Source: Naasia sp. SYSU D00057 (lineage in GTDB: Bacteria; Actinomycetota; Actinomycetes; Actinomycetales; Microbacteriaceae). Taken from it: DNA of 64,000 bases. The stretch covers positions 62,001-126,000 of the forward strand of contig NZ_JAFMSZ010000005.1 of NCBI RefSeq assembly GCF_017916505.1. The letters run 5' to 3'. The stretch's first letter is position 1. Every line of letters begins with the position of its first letter. The notes beneath the pieces are model-generated. The model was given only the letters and a program-made list of their open reading frames with translations. It did no database searches and had not been told where the DNA came from. Shown one piece after another: positions 1 through 8,291 of the stretch. The position numbers and the translations under genes are program-made.

Positions 1-497
1 GAGGTGGACGCCAGCACCGAGCGGAGGCGGTTCTCCGAGATGATCCGCCGCTGCATCAGCGAATCCAGGACGGCCACGGCGAACCAGGACGGCTGGCAGG
101 ACACGAGGTGACGCACGCTCGCCTCGGGAGGACTGGCCGCGAATCGGGACCCGATCGCGTGACCACCACCGTGCCAGTGCACCGTGACCTCGTCCGATTC
201 CGCCGTCGCGAGCCGTCGGCCGGACGCGGACGGTGACATCGCGACGTGCAGCCGAGGATCCGGCGGTCGCCACGCTCCGGTTGCGGCCAGAGCCGTGACG
301 CATCCCGCCCGCCCACCGAGCTGCATTGCACGCACCACATCCGGGTTGGCGCCGACAGCCGCGTACCAGCCGCGCACGACCGGACGGAGGCGTCCTTCTC
401 GAACGGCCGTCTCGACTCCATGTCGAGTGACCCCCTGCGCTCGGAGGTCCGCTGCGCTGAACACGCCGAAGGCTGACATGGCGACGAGTGTCGGCAT
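1..497 (-). CDS. AbiEi-like winged-helix protein, 3' end outside window
   Basis: Read on the minus strand from the ATG at 497 this frame stays open to the left edge, so only the N-terminal ~165 residues are present. Residues ~9-41 (FSAADLRAQGVTRHGVETA, then VREGRLRPVVRGWYA) have the helix-turn-helix-plus-wing pattern of the AbiEi antitoxin N-terminal domain. The rest looks like the actinobacterial proteins that join this domain to a DUF559/Vsr-type nuclease-like C-terminus, which would lie beyond the edge. An in-frame ATG at 479 is an alternative start; neither start has a convincing ribosome site. Function is not known. No partner toxin is visible on this side. Confidence 0.6.
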   Translation of the reverse strand, partial: MPTLVAMSAFGVFSAADLRAQGVTRHGVETAVREGRLRPVVRGWYAAVGANPDVVRAMQLGGRAGCVTALAATGAWRPPDPRLHVAMSPSASGRRLATAESDEVTVHWHGGGHAIGSRFAASPPEASVRHLVSCQPSWFAVAVLDSLMQRRIISENRLRSVLAST

Positions 498-571
498 CGC
501 AGTGCTTCTGAGGAGCACCGGCGGCTCGACCGTGGGGAGCGCCACCTCACCCGCCGCTGTGGAGGGCCGCG

Positions 572-646
572 GTCAGCAGGATTTTCTGCAACTAGCAGGA
601 CAAATCAGGCCGAGAAGTCCTGCTGAATGCAGAAAGTCCTGCTGAC
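572..646. repeat. Nested intergenic hairpin, family A, copy 1
   Basis: The outer arms, 572-590 (GTCAGCAGGATTTTCTGCA) and 628-646, are reverse complements with one mismatch in 19. Inside them a second arm pair, AGCAGGAC and GTCCTGCT, closes on a loop of about 15 nt. The same CAGCAGGAC/TTTCTGC words recur at 22872-22940 and 36158-36232. It lies between the 3' end of sdhB and the start of the AbiEi-like gene. Confidence 0.75.
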
Positions 647-657
647 GGCGGGGGCCC

Positions 658-1455
658 CTACGGCTTGCCGACGAGGATGGCCTGCTTGACTTCCTTGATC
701 GCCTTCGTGATCTCGATGCCGCGGGGGCAGGCCTCCGAGCAGTTGAAGGTCGTGCGGCAGCGCCACACGCCCTCCTTGTCGTTGAGGATGTCGAGGCGCA
801 CCTGAGCGGACTCGTCGCGGTCGTCGAAGATGAACCGGTGCGCGTTCACGATCGCGGCCGGTCCGAAGTACTGGCCGTCGGTCCAGAACACGGGGCAGGA
901 CGAGGTGCAAGCCGCGCAGAGGATGCACTTCGTGGTGTCGTCGAAGCGCTCGCGAGCGACCGGGCTCTGGGTGCGCTCGCGGCCCCCCGGCGGCGTGCTG
1001 TTCGCGATGAGGAACGGCTGCACCTGGCGGTAGGCCTCGAAGAAGGGCTCCATGTCGACGACGAGGTCCTTCTCGAGCGGCAGGCCCTTCAGCGCCTCGA
1101 CGTAGATCGGCTTCGACGGGTCGAGGTCCTTGATCAGCGTCTTGCACGCGAGGCGGTTGCGGCCGTTGATGCGCATCGCATCCGAGCCGCAGATGCCGTG
1201 CGCGCAGGAGCGGCGGAAGGTCAGCGACCCGTCCTGCTCCCACTTGATCTTGTGCAGCGCGTCGAGGATGCGGTCCGTCGGCAGGACGCGGACGTCGAAG
1301 TCCTGCCAGCGCGGCTCGTCATCCGTCTCCGGGATGTAGCGGCGGATGATCAGCGTGACGACGAAGGAGCCGGGAGGCGCGTCCTCGACCGCGGTGGTCT
1401 CGGTGGTGCGCTCGGGGATCCGCGTCTGCGCGGCTTCGATCGTGACGGTCGACAT
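658..1455 (-). CDS. sdhB: Succinate dehydrogenase iron-sulfur subunit
   Basis: This 265-residue protein passes electrons from the flavoprotein to the membrane anchor of complex II. The [2Fe-2S] site is C84, C89, D92 and C104, where the Asp replaces a Cys as in E. coli SdhB. The [4Fe-4S] site is the C177-x2-C180-x2-C183-x3-C187-P motif, and C233, C239 and C243 complete the [3Fe-4S] ligands with C187 and relatives. It is the last gene of sdhCDAB, 38 nt downstream of sdhA, and has the usual family length. The 3' end is followed directly by a large hairpin at 572-646 that may stop transcription. Confidence 0.95.
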   Translation of the reverse strand: MSTVTIEAAQTRIPERTTETTAVEDAPPGSFVVTLIIRRYIPETDDEPRWQDFDVRVLPTDRILDALHKIKWEQDGSLTFRRSCAHGICGSDAMRINGRNRLACKTLIKDLDPSKPIYVEALKGLPLEKDLVVDMEPFFEAYRQVQPFLIANSTPPGGRERTQSPVARERFDDTTKCILCAACTSSCPVFWTDGQYFGPAAIVNAHRFIFDDRDESAQVRLDILNDKEGVWRCRTTFNCSEACPRGIEITKAIKEVKQAILVGKP

Positions 1456-1493
1456 CAGTGCTTCCGATCCGTGTCGAGGAGGGAGGGCAGCAT

Positions 1494-3404
1494 CTAGTAC
1501 TTCCGCTCCATCGGCTGGTAGTTGGTGATCACGACGGGCTTCCAGTCGAGCTCGATGTGGTCGTCGGCGTGCGAGCTGTGCGGGTCGCCGGTGAGGTACG
1601 CCATCGTGTGCTTCATGTACTCGGAGTCGTCCCGCTTCGGGAAGTCGTCGCGCATGTGGCCGCCGCGGCTCTCCTTGCGGTTGCGCGCCGAGTAGACGAC
1701 GACCTCGGCGAGGTCGAGGAGGAAGCCGAGCTCGATGGCCTCGAGCAGGTCGGTGTTGAACCGCTTGCCCTTGTCCTGGACGGCGATGTGCTTGTAGCGC
1801 TCGCGCAGCTCGACGATCTTCTCCATCATCTCGCCGAGCGACTCCTCGGTGCGGAACACCTGGGCCTTGCGGTCCATCTCGTCCTGCAGCTCCTTGCGGA
1901 TCGCGGCGATCCGCTCGGTGCCGGTCGACGCCTGCAGCTGCTCGATCAGCTCGCGGATGCCGCGGGCCGGGTCGTGGGGGAGCGGGACGAACTCGGCGTC
2001 ACGCACGTACTCGACCGCGTTGTTGCCGGCGCGCTTGCCGAAGACGTTGATGTCGAGCAGCGAGTTGGTGCCGAGGCGGTTGGAGCCGTGCACGGACACG
2101 CACGCGCACTCGCCGGCCGCGTACAGGCCGGGAACGACGGTGTCGTTGTCGGCGAGGACCTCGGCCTTCACGTTGGTCGGGATGCCGCCCATCGCGTAGT
2201 GCGCGGTCGGCATGACCGGGACCGGCTCGACGACGGGATCGACGCCGAGGTAGGTGCGCGCGAACTCGGTGATGTCGGGGAGCTTCGTCTCGAGCACCTC
2301 GGCACCGAGGTGGGTGCAGTCGAGGAGCACGTAGTCCTTCAGCGGACCGGCGCCCCGGCCCTCCGCGACCTCCTGGACCATGCACCGGGACACGATGTCG
2401 CGTGGCGCGAGGTCCTTGATGGTCGGGGCGTAGCGCTCCATGAACCGCTCGCCGTCCACGTTGCGCAGGATGGCGCCCTCGCCTCGGGCGCCCTCGGTGA
2501 GGAGGATGCCGAGCCCGGCGAGTCCGGTCGGGTGGAACTGGAAGAACTCCATGTCCTCGAGCGGCAGGCCCTTGCGCCACACGATGCCCACACCGTCACC
2601 GGTGAGGGTGTGCGCGTTCGAGGTGGTCTTGTAGATCTTGCCGAAGCCGCCGGTCGCGAAGATGACGGCCTTCGCGTGGAAGACGTGCAGCTCGCCGGTC
2701 GCCAGCTCGTAGGCGACGACGCCGGCGGGACGCCGCTCCTTCTTCTTGCCCTTGCCGACCTCGGTCATGATGAGGTCGAGCACGTAGAACTCGTTGAAGA
2801 AGTTGATGCCGTGCTTGACGCAGTTCTGGTACAGCGTCTGCAGGATCATGTGGCCGGTGCGGTCGGCGGCGTAGCAGGCCCGGCGGACCGGGCTCTTGCC
2901 GTGCTCGGCGGTGTGCCCGCCGAAGCGGCGCTGGTCGATCTTGCCGTCGGGCGTGCGGTTGAACGGCAGGCCCATGTTCTCGAGGTCGATGACCGCGTCG
3001 ATGGCCTCCTTGGCGAGGATCTCCGCAGCGTCCTGGTCGACGAGGTAGTCGCCGCCCTTGACGGTGTCGAAGGTGTGCCACTCCCAGCTGTCCTCCTCGA
3101 CGTTCGCGAGGGCGGCCGCCATACCGCCCTGCGCCGCGCCGGTGTGGGAGCGGGTCGGGTACAGCTTCGAGATGACCGCGGTCTTCGCCTTCGGTCCCGC
3201 CTCGATGGCGGCGCGCATTCCGGCGCCGCCGGCGCCCACGATCACGATGTCGAACTGGTGGTAGTGCACGCCGTCGTAGACGGGCCCCTGGCCTTCCGGC
3301 GTGTAGGAGAACCGGTTCTCCGGGTCCCGGAGGTGCCCCTTCTCCGGATTGGTGCGGTCGTGCATGATCCGGCTGACGAGGCCGGGCTGGTCCCCGACGC
3401 TCAC
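1494..3404 (-). CDS. sdhA: Succinate dehydrogenase flavoprotein subunit
   Basis: Catalytic subunit that oxidises succinate to fumarate. An N-terminal Rossmann motif ([11 protein letters not shown], ~56-66) binds FAD, and H87 in the [11 protein letters not shown] motif is the expected covalent FAD attachment site. The capping-domain blocks [15 protein letters not shown] and the C-terminal [13 protein letters not shown] block are intact. The GTG at 3404 is chosen because it overlaps the sdhD stop (GTGA), giving 636 residues. An in-frame ATG at 3365 would give 623, closer to the usual length, so the exact start is open. Middle gene of sdhCDAB. Confidence 0.95.
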   Translation of the reverse strand: MSVGDQPGLVSRIMHDRTNPEKGHLRDPENRFSYTPEGQGPVYDGVHYHQFDIVIVGAGGAGMRAAIEAGPKAKTAVISKLYPTRSHTGAAQGGMAAALANVEEDSWEWHTFDTVKGGDYLVDQDAAEILAKEAIDAVIDLENMGLPFNRTPDGKIDQRRFGGHTAEHGKSPVRRACYAADRTGHMILQTLYQNCVKHGINFFNEFYVLDLIMTEVGKGKKKERRPAGVVAYELATGELHVFHAKAVIFATGGFGKIYKTTSNAHTLTGDGVGIVWRKGLPLEDMEFFQFHPTGLAGLGILLTEGARGEGAILRNVDGERFMERYAPTIKDLAPRDIVSRCMVQEVAEGRGAGPLKDYVLLDCTHLGAEVLETKLPDITEFARTYLGVDPVVEPVPVMPTAHYAMGGIPTNVKAEVLADNDTVVPGLYAAGECACVSVHGSNRLGTNSLLDINVFGKRAGNNAVEYVRDAEFVPLPHDPARGIRELIEQLQASTGTERIAAIRKELQDEMDRKAQVFRTEESLGEMMEKIVELRERYKHIAVQDKGKRFNTDLLEAIELGFLLDLAEVVVYSARNRKESRGGHMRDDFPKRDDSEYMKHTMAYLTGDPHSSHADDHIELDWKPVVITNYQPMERKY

Positions 3405-3886
3405 GAGGCCGCCGGGCAGAAGCTCGGCAGGAGCTCCGGGTTGCTGGACACAGGGCAGGGGTCGAACGTGAAGATCACAAGGGTCCCGAGGATGAGGAGG
3501 ACGACGGTCGCTCCGAGCAGCGCGCTCTTCATGATGAAGTGCGGGCTGAGGAGCTTCTTGAGACCGGTCCCGATGGGCGAGATGGAGTAGTCGTTGATGA
3601 GCGTGCGCATGCCGTTGGCGCCATGGATCAGCGAGAGCCACAGCAGCACGAGGTCGTACCACTGCCAGAAGGGGGAGGCCCACTTCCCGGCGACGAACGC
3701 GAAGTCGAGGGCGGAGACGCCGTCACCCGCGTACAGGTTGACGTAGAGGTGGCCGAAGATCATGACGACGAGCACGAGGCCCGAGGCGCGCATGTAGACC
3801 CAGCCCCACTTCTCCCAGTTCTTGCCGGCACCGCGGCGGACGACCGGGCTGTCCTTGGTGCGCGGTTCGTTCAGCGTGACGGCCAT
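3401..3886 (-). CDS. sdhD: Succinate dehydrogenase hydrophobic membrane anchor
   Basis: A 161-residue membrane protein with three predicted hydrophobic spans (roughly residues 35-53, 75-95 and 115-140). It anchors SdhAB and forms part of the quinone and haem site. A His in [13 protein letters not shown] is a plausible haem ligand. Its ATG overlaps the sdhC stop by one base and its stop overlaps the sdhA GTG, so translation is likely coupled through the operon. Assignment rests on position in sdhCDAB and topology, because this subunit is poorly conserved in sequence. Confidence 0.9.
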   Translation of the reverse strand: MAVTLNEPRTKDSPVVRRGAGKNWEKWGWVYMRASGLVLVVMIFGHLYVNLYAGDGVSALDFAFVAGKWASPFWQWYDLVLLWLSLIHGANGMRTLINDYSISPIGTGLKKLLSPHFIMKSALLGATVVLLILGTLVIFTFDPCPVSSNPELLPSFCPAAS

Positions 3887-4356
3887 CACTGGGCTCCGAA
3901 GACGTGCATGAGGTGGCGGGGCGCGAAGCCGAGCATCAGGACGATCCAGAGCGCGATCACGATCCAGAACATGAGGCGGTGGTTGCGCGTCCCGACCGAC
4001 CAGAAGTCGATGAGGATGATCCGCAGCCCGTTCAGCCCGTGGAATCCGATGGCGGCGACGAGCGCGAGCTCGCCGAGGCCCATGATCGGGTTCTTGTAGG
4101 TGTTGATCACCGCGTTGTACGCCTCGGGGCTGACCCGGACGAGCGCGGTGTCGAGGATGTGCACGAGGAGGAAGAAGAAGATCCCCACTCCGGTGATGCG
4201 GTGCAGGACCCACGACCACATTCCCTCGCGACCGCGGTACACCGTTCCCGCCGGCCTCTTCGGCAGCGAGATGCGGCCGTTCAGCAAGCTGGTGGGCCGG
4301 AGGGTGCGGGACTTCGAGGGTGTGGGCGTAGGAAGCTGCGTGCTCTTGAGCGACAC
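3886..4356 (-). CDS. sdhC: Succinate dehydrogenase cytochrome b556 subunit
   Basis: First gene of the operon, 156 residues, three hydrophobic spans. The conserved SWVLHRITG block near residue 50 contains the Ser and Arg that line the quinone pocket in complex II, and the following span carries a candidate haem-ligand His (LLVHILDT). Start is GTG at 4356 with a purine-rich stretch (GGTGGGAAA) upstream. A -10-like TAGGAT at 4406-4401 would give a leader of about 38 nt. Divergent from the manC-type gene. Confidence 0.93.
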   Translation of the reverse strand: MSLKSTQLPTPTPSKSRTLRPTSLLNGRISLPKRPAGTVYRGREGMWSWVLHRITGVGIFFFLLVHILDTALVRVSPEAYNAVINTYKNPIMGLGELALVAAIGFHGLNGLRIILIDFWSVGTRNHRLMFWIVIALWIVLMLGFAPRHLMHVFGAQ

Positions 4357-4475
4357 GACGGTTTCCCACCTTCCCGGGGCTGGGCTCGGATGCGAATCTC
4401 ATCCTACGCCGCGGCAGGAGGCCTCCCGGCCGGTTCCGCCGGGGGCGAAGCGGGAGTCGGCCCTAGTCTTTGGGC
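4357..4475. promoter_or_regulatory. Divergent promoter region, sdhCDAB and manC
   Basis: A 119-bp gap between two divergent genes. On the minus strand TAGGAT (4406-4401) is a plausible -10 for sdhC. On the plus strand TAGTCT (4464-4469) lies 6 nt before the GTG at 4476 and would make manC transcripts leaderless. No clear -35 boxes were seen. Confidence 0.5.
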
Positions 4476-5627
4476 GTGAGTGAGAACGGAATCGGCTGGC
4501 ACGGCAGGGGCACGGAACCGGAGGCGGTGGACCGCTTCTACAGCGTGATCCCGGCGGGCGGCATCGGCTCCCGGCTGTGGCCGCTGTCGCGGGCGGCGGC
4601 GCCGAAGTTCCTGCATGACCTGACCGGGTCGGGGCAGACGCTGCTGCGGGACACCTGGAACCGGCTCGCCCCGATCTCGGGTCCGCAGCGGATCATGGTG
4701 GTCACCGGACGCGCGCACCGCGCGGCGGTGGAGGAGCAGCTGCCCGAGCTGCGCGACGAGAACGTCGTGCTCGAGAGCGAGGGCAAGGACTCGTCCGCGG
4801 CGATCGGCCTGGCGGCCGCGATCCTCGAGCACCGCGAGCCGGGCGTGATCATCGGCTCCTTCGCGGCCGATCACGTCATCCAGGACAACCGCCGCTTCCG
4901 CCAGTCGGTGGTCGAGGCGATCGCCGTGGCCGACGCGGGCTACATCGCGACGATCGGCATCCAGCCGACGGAGCCCGCGATCGGGTTCGGCTACATCAAG
5001 GCGGGCGCGCCGATCGACATCCCCGGCGCCCCGACCGCGCTCGCGGCGGAGGGCTTCGTGGAGAAGCCGAGCCTGTCGACGGCCCGCAAGTACCTCTCCT
5101 CGGGCAACTACCTCTGGAACGCGGGCATGTTCATCTCCCGGGCCGACCGGCTGCTCGAGCAGCTGGGCAAGACGCAGCCCGAGCTGCTCGCGGGCCTGCT
5201 CGAGCTCGCGGAGGCGTGGGACACGCCCCGCCGCGGCGCGGTCGTCGACCAGGTTTGGCCCACCCTCACGAAGATCGCGATCGACTACTCGGTCGCCGAG
5301 CCGGCGGCGAAGGAGGGGGTGCTCGCGGTCGTGCCCGGCGACTTCCCGTGGGACGACGTCGGCGACTTCGGCTCTCTCGCGAAGCTCCAGTCCGGCGGAC
5401 GCAAGTCGGATCTCGCGATCCTCGGCGAGAACGCCCGCGTGCTCGCGGACTCGTCGAGCGGCATCGTCGTCAGCGAGACCGGCAGGCTGATCAGCATCAT
5501 CGGCGTCGACAACATCGTCGTCGTCGACACCCCGGACGCTCTCCTCGTGACCACGAGCGAGCACGCCCAGCGCGTGAAGGCGGTCGTCGACGCCCTCAAG
5601 CTGTCGGGCCGCACCGAGGTCCTCTGA
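4476..5627 (+). CDS. manC: Mannose-1-phosphate guanylyltransferase
   Basis: Makes GDP-mannose from mannose 1-phosphate and GTP for glycan and polyprenol-phosphate-mannose synthesis. The nucleotidyltransferase signature PAGGIGSRLWPLSR is at residues ~27-39, FVEKPS at ~194 and NYLWNAGMF near 213 follow family order. At 383 residues it has only the guanylyltransferase domain with its beta-helix tail and no C-terminal phosphomannose isomerase domain. The GTG at 4476 is chosen over a TTG at 4470 because a -10 box sits 6 nt upstream. The dolichol-phosphate-mannose-type synthase at 38491-39261 would use its product. Confidence 0.88.
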   Translation: MSENGIGWHGRGTEPEAVDRFYSVIPAGGIGSRLWPLSRAAAPKFLHDLTGSGQTLLRDTWNRLAPISGPQRIMVVTGRAHRAAVEEQLPELRDENVVLESEGKDSSAAIGLAAAILEHREPGVIIGSFAADHVIQDNRRFRQSVVEAIAVADAGYIATIGIQPTEPAIGFGYIKAGAPIDIPGAPTALAAEGFVEKPSLSTARKYLSSGNYLWNAGMFISRADRLLEQLGKTQPELLAGLLELAEAWDTPRRGAVVDQVWPTLTKIAIDYSVAEPAAKEGVLAVVPGDFPWDDVGDFGSLAKLQSGGRKSDLAILGENARVLADSSSGIVVSETGRLISIIGVDNIVVVDTPDALLVTTSEHAQRVKAVVDALKLSGRTEVL

Positions 5628-5767
5628 CCGTGGGATCGCCCTCCCCGAGGACCTGAGCACCCGTCACGAAACCGTAACGAACGCCTCAACGGCTCTCCGA
5701 GCCTCTCGGTGACGCCGCCGGCGCGGCACTATTGACCCCGACCTGCCCCGCCTACTCGGAGGACCCC

Positions 5768-6862
5768 ATGTCCCGCTATCCCGCCGCCCGCCTCGTCCCG
5801 ATCGCCGGGATCGCCGCGCTCCTCCTCGCCGGCTGCGGCGCCGCCCCCGAGCAGAGCGGCGCGACCACAGACGCCGGGGCCGAGGACTACTGCGCCCGCA
5901 TGGTCACCAACTCCGGCGGCCTCGAGGACCGCTCGTTCAACCAGACGAGCTGGGCGGGCCTCGAGCGGGCCGCCGAGGAGTTCGGCGTCGACGTCGACGT
6001 CCTCGTCTCCACCAGCGAGACCGACCTCGCCCCGAACGTCGAGCAGGCGGTCGGGTCGGGCTGCCAGTTCGTGCTCACCGTCGGCTACGAGCTCGCGACC
6101 GCGACCCTCGAGCAGGCGGAGGCGAACCCGGACACGCACTTCGCGATCGTCGACGAGACCGTCGACGTCGACGGCGACGGCGAGCCTGACGCGGACAACA
6201 TCAAGCCGATCGTCTTCGACACGGCGCAGGCCGCCTACCTCGCCGGCTACCTCGCCGCGGGCACGTCGAAGACCGGGACCGTCGCGACCTTCGGCGGCGG
6301 CAACCAGCCGCCCGTCACCCTCTTCATGGACGGCTTCGTCGACGGCGTGGCGAAGTACAACGAGGTGCACGGCACCCAGGTGCGCGTCCTCGGCTGGGAC
6401 AAGGAGGCGCAGGACGGCGTCTTCACCGGCGACTTCGAGAACGTGAACCTCGGCAAGACGACCACCGAGCAGCTCATCGCCCAGGGCGCCGACGTGATCC
6501 TGCCGGTCGCCGGCCAGGTGGGCGAGGGTGCGGCCGCCGCGGCGCTCGAGGCCGGCGGCGTGTCGATCATCTGGGTCGACAACGACGGCTACGAGACCCT
6601 GCCGGAGGAGTACCGCCCCATCGTCCTCACCAGCGTCCTCAAGAACACGGAGGACGCCGTCGTCGAGATCGTCGGCGACGACATCGACGGCACCTTCTCG
6701 AACGAGCCCTTCGTCGGCACCCTCGAGAACGGCGGAGTCGGCATCGCCCCGTTCCACGACCTGGCCGGCTCGGTCCCGCAGGAGCTCGCCGACGAGCTGA
6801 CGCAGCTCCAGGAGGACATCATCAGCGGCGCCATCGAGGTGACCTCCCCCTCGACCCCGTAG
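5768..6862 (+). CDS. BMP-family nucleoside-binding lipoprotein, copy 1
   Basis: Substrate-binding lipoprotein of the basic membrane protein (PnrA/BmpA/Med) family, which binds purine and other nucleosides for ABC import. A signal peptide ends in the lipobox LLAGC with C23 as the lipidated residue. Downstream are family blocks such as GGLEDRSFNQ, VFDTAQAAYLAGY and FMDGFVDGV. Length is 364 residues. ATG 5768 is preceded by GGAGG at good spacing. It is followed by a clear paralogue at 7099. The ABC ATPase and permeases lie just beyond. Which nucleosides each copy binds cannot be read from the sequence. Confidence 0.9.
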   Translation: MSRYPAARLVPIAGIAALLLAGCGAAPEQSGATTDAGAEDYCARMVTNSGGLEDRSFNQTSWAGLERAAEEFGVDVDVLVSTSETDLAPNVEQAVGSGCQFVLTVGYELATATLEQAEANPDTHFAIVDETVDVDGDGEPDADNIKPIVFDTAQAAYLAGYLAAGTSKTGTVATFGGGNQPPVTLFMDGFVDGVAKYNEVHGTQVRVLGWDKEAQDGVFTGDFENVNLGKTTTEQLIAQGADVILPVAGQVGEGAAAAALEAGGVSIIWVDNDGYETLPEEYRPIVLTSVLKNTEDAVVEIVGDDIDGTFSNEPFVGTLENGGVGIAPFHDLAGSVPQELADELTQLQEDIISGAIEVTSPSTP

Positions 6863-7098
6863 GGACTCGGCCGGCCGCGAATCCGCCGCCGGAAGAAGTC
6901 CCTGGTCGTGGCCCCGACGTTTCGGATCCATTACGGACCCGTCGCACTTTCATAACGTCTCGGGCACGCGTCCCCCGGGAGAGGGGTCGCGGCGCGTCAC
7001 GCTGTGTAACGTAAGGCCGTCCGAGCCCGGCAGACCGCGGGGTTCGGCGCCATTTGCACCACGCGCCGGCACACCAGCGCGATCATCTGGAGGACACC
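6863..7098 (+). promoter_or_regulatory. Intergenic region with candidate promoters before second BMP gene
   Basis: A 236-bp gap without a gene. TAACGT occurs twice, at 6953-6958 and 7007-7012, and each could be a -10 box. The second would give a leader of about 80 nt to the TTG start. No operator-like palindrome was recognised. Confidence 0.3.
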
Positions 7099-8208
7099 TT
7101 GACCATCTCTCCCCGCCGGGGCCTGGCCGCGTTCGCGACCGTGGGCGCCGCTGCCCTGATTCTCTCCGGCTGCGCGTCGGCTCCTGAGGAGTCCGACTCC
7201 GGCAGCGGAGCCGGCGCCTCGACCGACGTCGTCCCCTGCATGGTCTCCGACACCGGAGGCTTCGACGACAAGTCCTTCAACCAGCTCGGGTCCGAGGGTC
7301 TCGAGGACGGCGCCGAGCAGATCGGCGCCGAGGCGATCAAGGTGCAGTCGGACACCGACGCCGACTACGGCCCCAACCTCAACAACCTCATCGACCAGGG
7401 CTGCACGCTGATCTTCACGGTCGGCTTCAACCTGTCGGCCGCCACGGTCGAGACGGCCACCGCCAACCCCGACATCGACTTCGCGATCATCGACGACGCC
7501 GCGGACAACGACCAGGACGGCGAGACGGACGCGGAGAACATCAAGCCGATCCTGTTCGACACCTCGCAGGCGGCGTTCCTCGCCGGCTACGCGGCGGCGA
7601 GCTACTCGAAGACCGGCATCGTCGGCACCTACGGCGGCATGAACTTCCCGACCGTGTCGATCTTCATGGACGGCTTCGCGCAGGGCGTCGAGTACTTCAA
7701 CACCCAGAAGGGCAAGTCGGTCCAGGTCCTCGGCTGGAGCACCGAGAACAAGGACGGCACGTTCATCGGCAGCTTCGAGGCGGGCACCGACTCCCTCAAC
7801 GCCGCCCAGAACCTGATCGACCAGGGCGCCGACGTGCTCCTGCCGGTCGGCGGCCCGATCTTCCAGAGCGCCGTCGAGGCGATCAAGGACTCCGGCAAGG
7901 ACATCGCGATGATCGGCGTCGACGCCGACCTGACCGAGACCGACCCGGAGAACGCGGGCCTCTACCTCACCTCCATCCTCAAGGGCATGAAGGTCGCCAC
8001 CACGGATGTCATCGTCGAGACCGCGGAGAGCGGCTTCGACGCCACCCCGTACCTCGGCAACCTCGAGAACGAGGGCGTCGGCATCGCGCCGTTCCACGAG
8101 TTCGAGTCGAAGGTGCCCGCCGAGCTCCAGGGCGAGCTCGACGACATCTCCGCATCGATCGTGAGCGGCGAGCTCGAGGTCCCGTCGTACCTCAACTCCG
8201 CCTCCTGA
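7099..8208 (+). CDS. BMP-family nucleoside-binding lipoprotein, copy 2
   Basis: Second binding lipoprotein of the PnrA/BMP family, 369 residues, with signal peptide and lipobox ILSGC (C25). It shares the order and many exact blocks of copy 1 (GGFDDKSFNQ, LFDTSQAAFLAGY, FMDGFAQGV, GNLENEGVGIAPFHEF), so the two are products of an old tandem duplication. The TTG at 7099 is chosen because TGGAGGA lies 6-7 nt upstream and the signal peptide begins immediately after. A strong hairpin follows the stop. Possibly binds a different nucleoside or serves at a different growth stage; this is inference. Confidence 0.9.
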   Translation: MTISPRRGLAAFATVGAAALILSGCASAPEESDSGSGAGASTDVVPCMVSDTGGFDDKSFNQLGSEGLEDGAEQIGAEAIKVQSDTDADYGPNLNNLIDQGCTLIFTVGFNLSAATVETATANPDIDFAIIDDAADNDQDGETDAENIKPILFDTSQAAFLAGYAAASYSKTGIVGTYGGMNFPTVSIFMDGFAQGVEYFNTQKGKSVQVLGWSTENKDGTFIGSFEAGTDSLNAAQNLIDQGADVLLPVGGPIFQSAVEAIKDSGKDIAMIGVDADLTETDPENAGLYLTSILKGMKVATTDVIVETAESGFDATPYLGNLENEGVGIAPFHEFESKVPAELQGELDDISASIVSGELEVPSYLNSAS

Positions 8209-8219
8209 GAGGCGACGAG

Positions 8220-8249
8220 GGGCCGGGGGAGCGCGAGCTTCCCCGGCCC
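8220..8249 (+). terminator. Hairpin terminator or attenuator after BMP copy 2
   Basis: GGGCCGGGG (8220-8228) pairs perfectly with CCCCGGCCC (8241-8249) around a 12-nt loop. There is no long T tract, so it may only partly stop transcription into the ABC genes. Those genes have their own -10 box at 8279. Confidence 0.6.
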
Positions 8250-8278
8250 TTCGGCATTCCCGGGGCCCCTCCGCGCCT

Positions 8279-8284
8279 TAGATT
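8279..8284 (+). promoter_or_regulatory. -10 box TAGATT, leaderless start of ABC ATPase gene
   Basis: TAGATT is 7 nt upstream of the ATG at 8292, so transcription would begin at or next to the start codon. No Shine-Dalgarno sequence is present. Confidence 0.6.
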
Positions 8285-8291
8285 GGATGAC

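Noticed and set aside
572-646. Family A and B hairpins as ordinary rho-independent terminators
   Set aside because: They are 70-90 nt long, nested, repeated across the window and lack T tracts. One lies between divergent genes. They may still end transcription, but that alone does not explain them.
1458-3590. A 710-codon plus-strand open frame opposite sdhA
   Set aside because: It is the antisense of the well-conserved sdhA frame. The repeated Val/Leu/Asp/Arg composition is what a high-GC gene yields in its complementary frame, and there is no domain or start signal.
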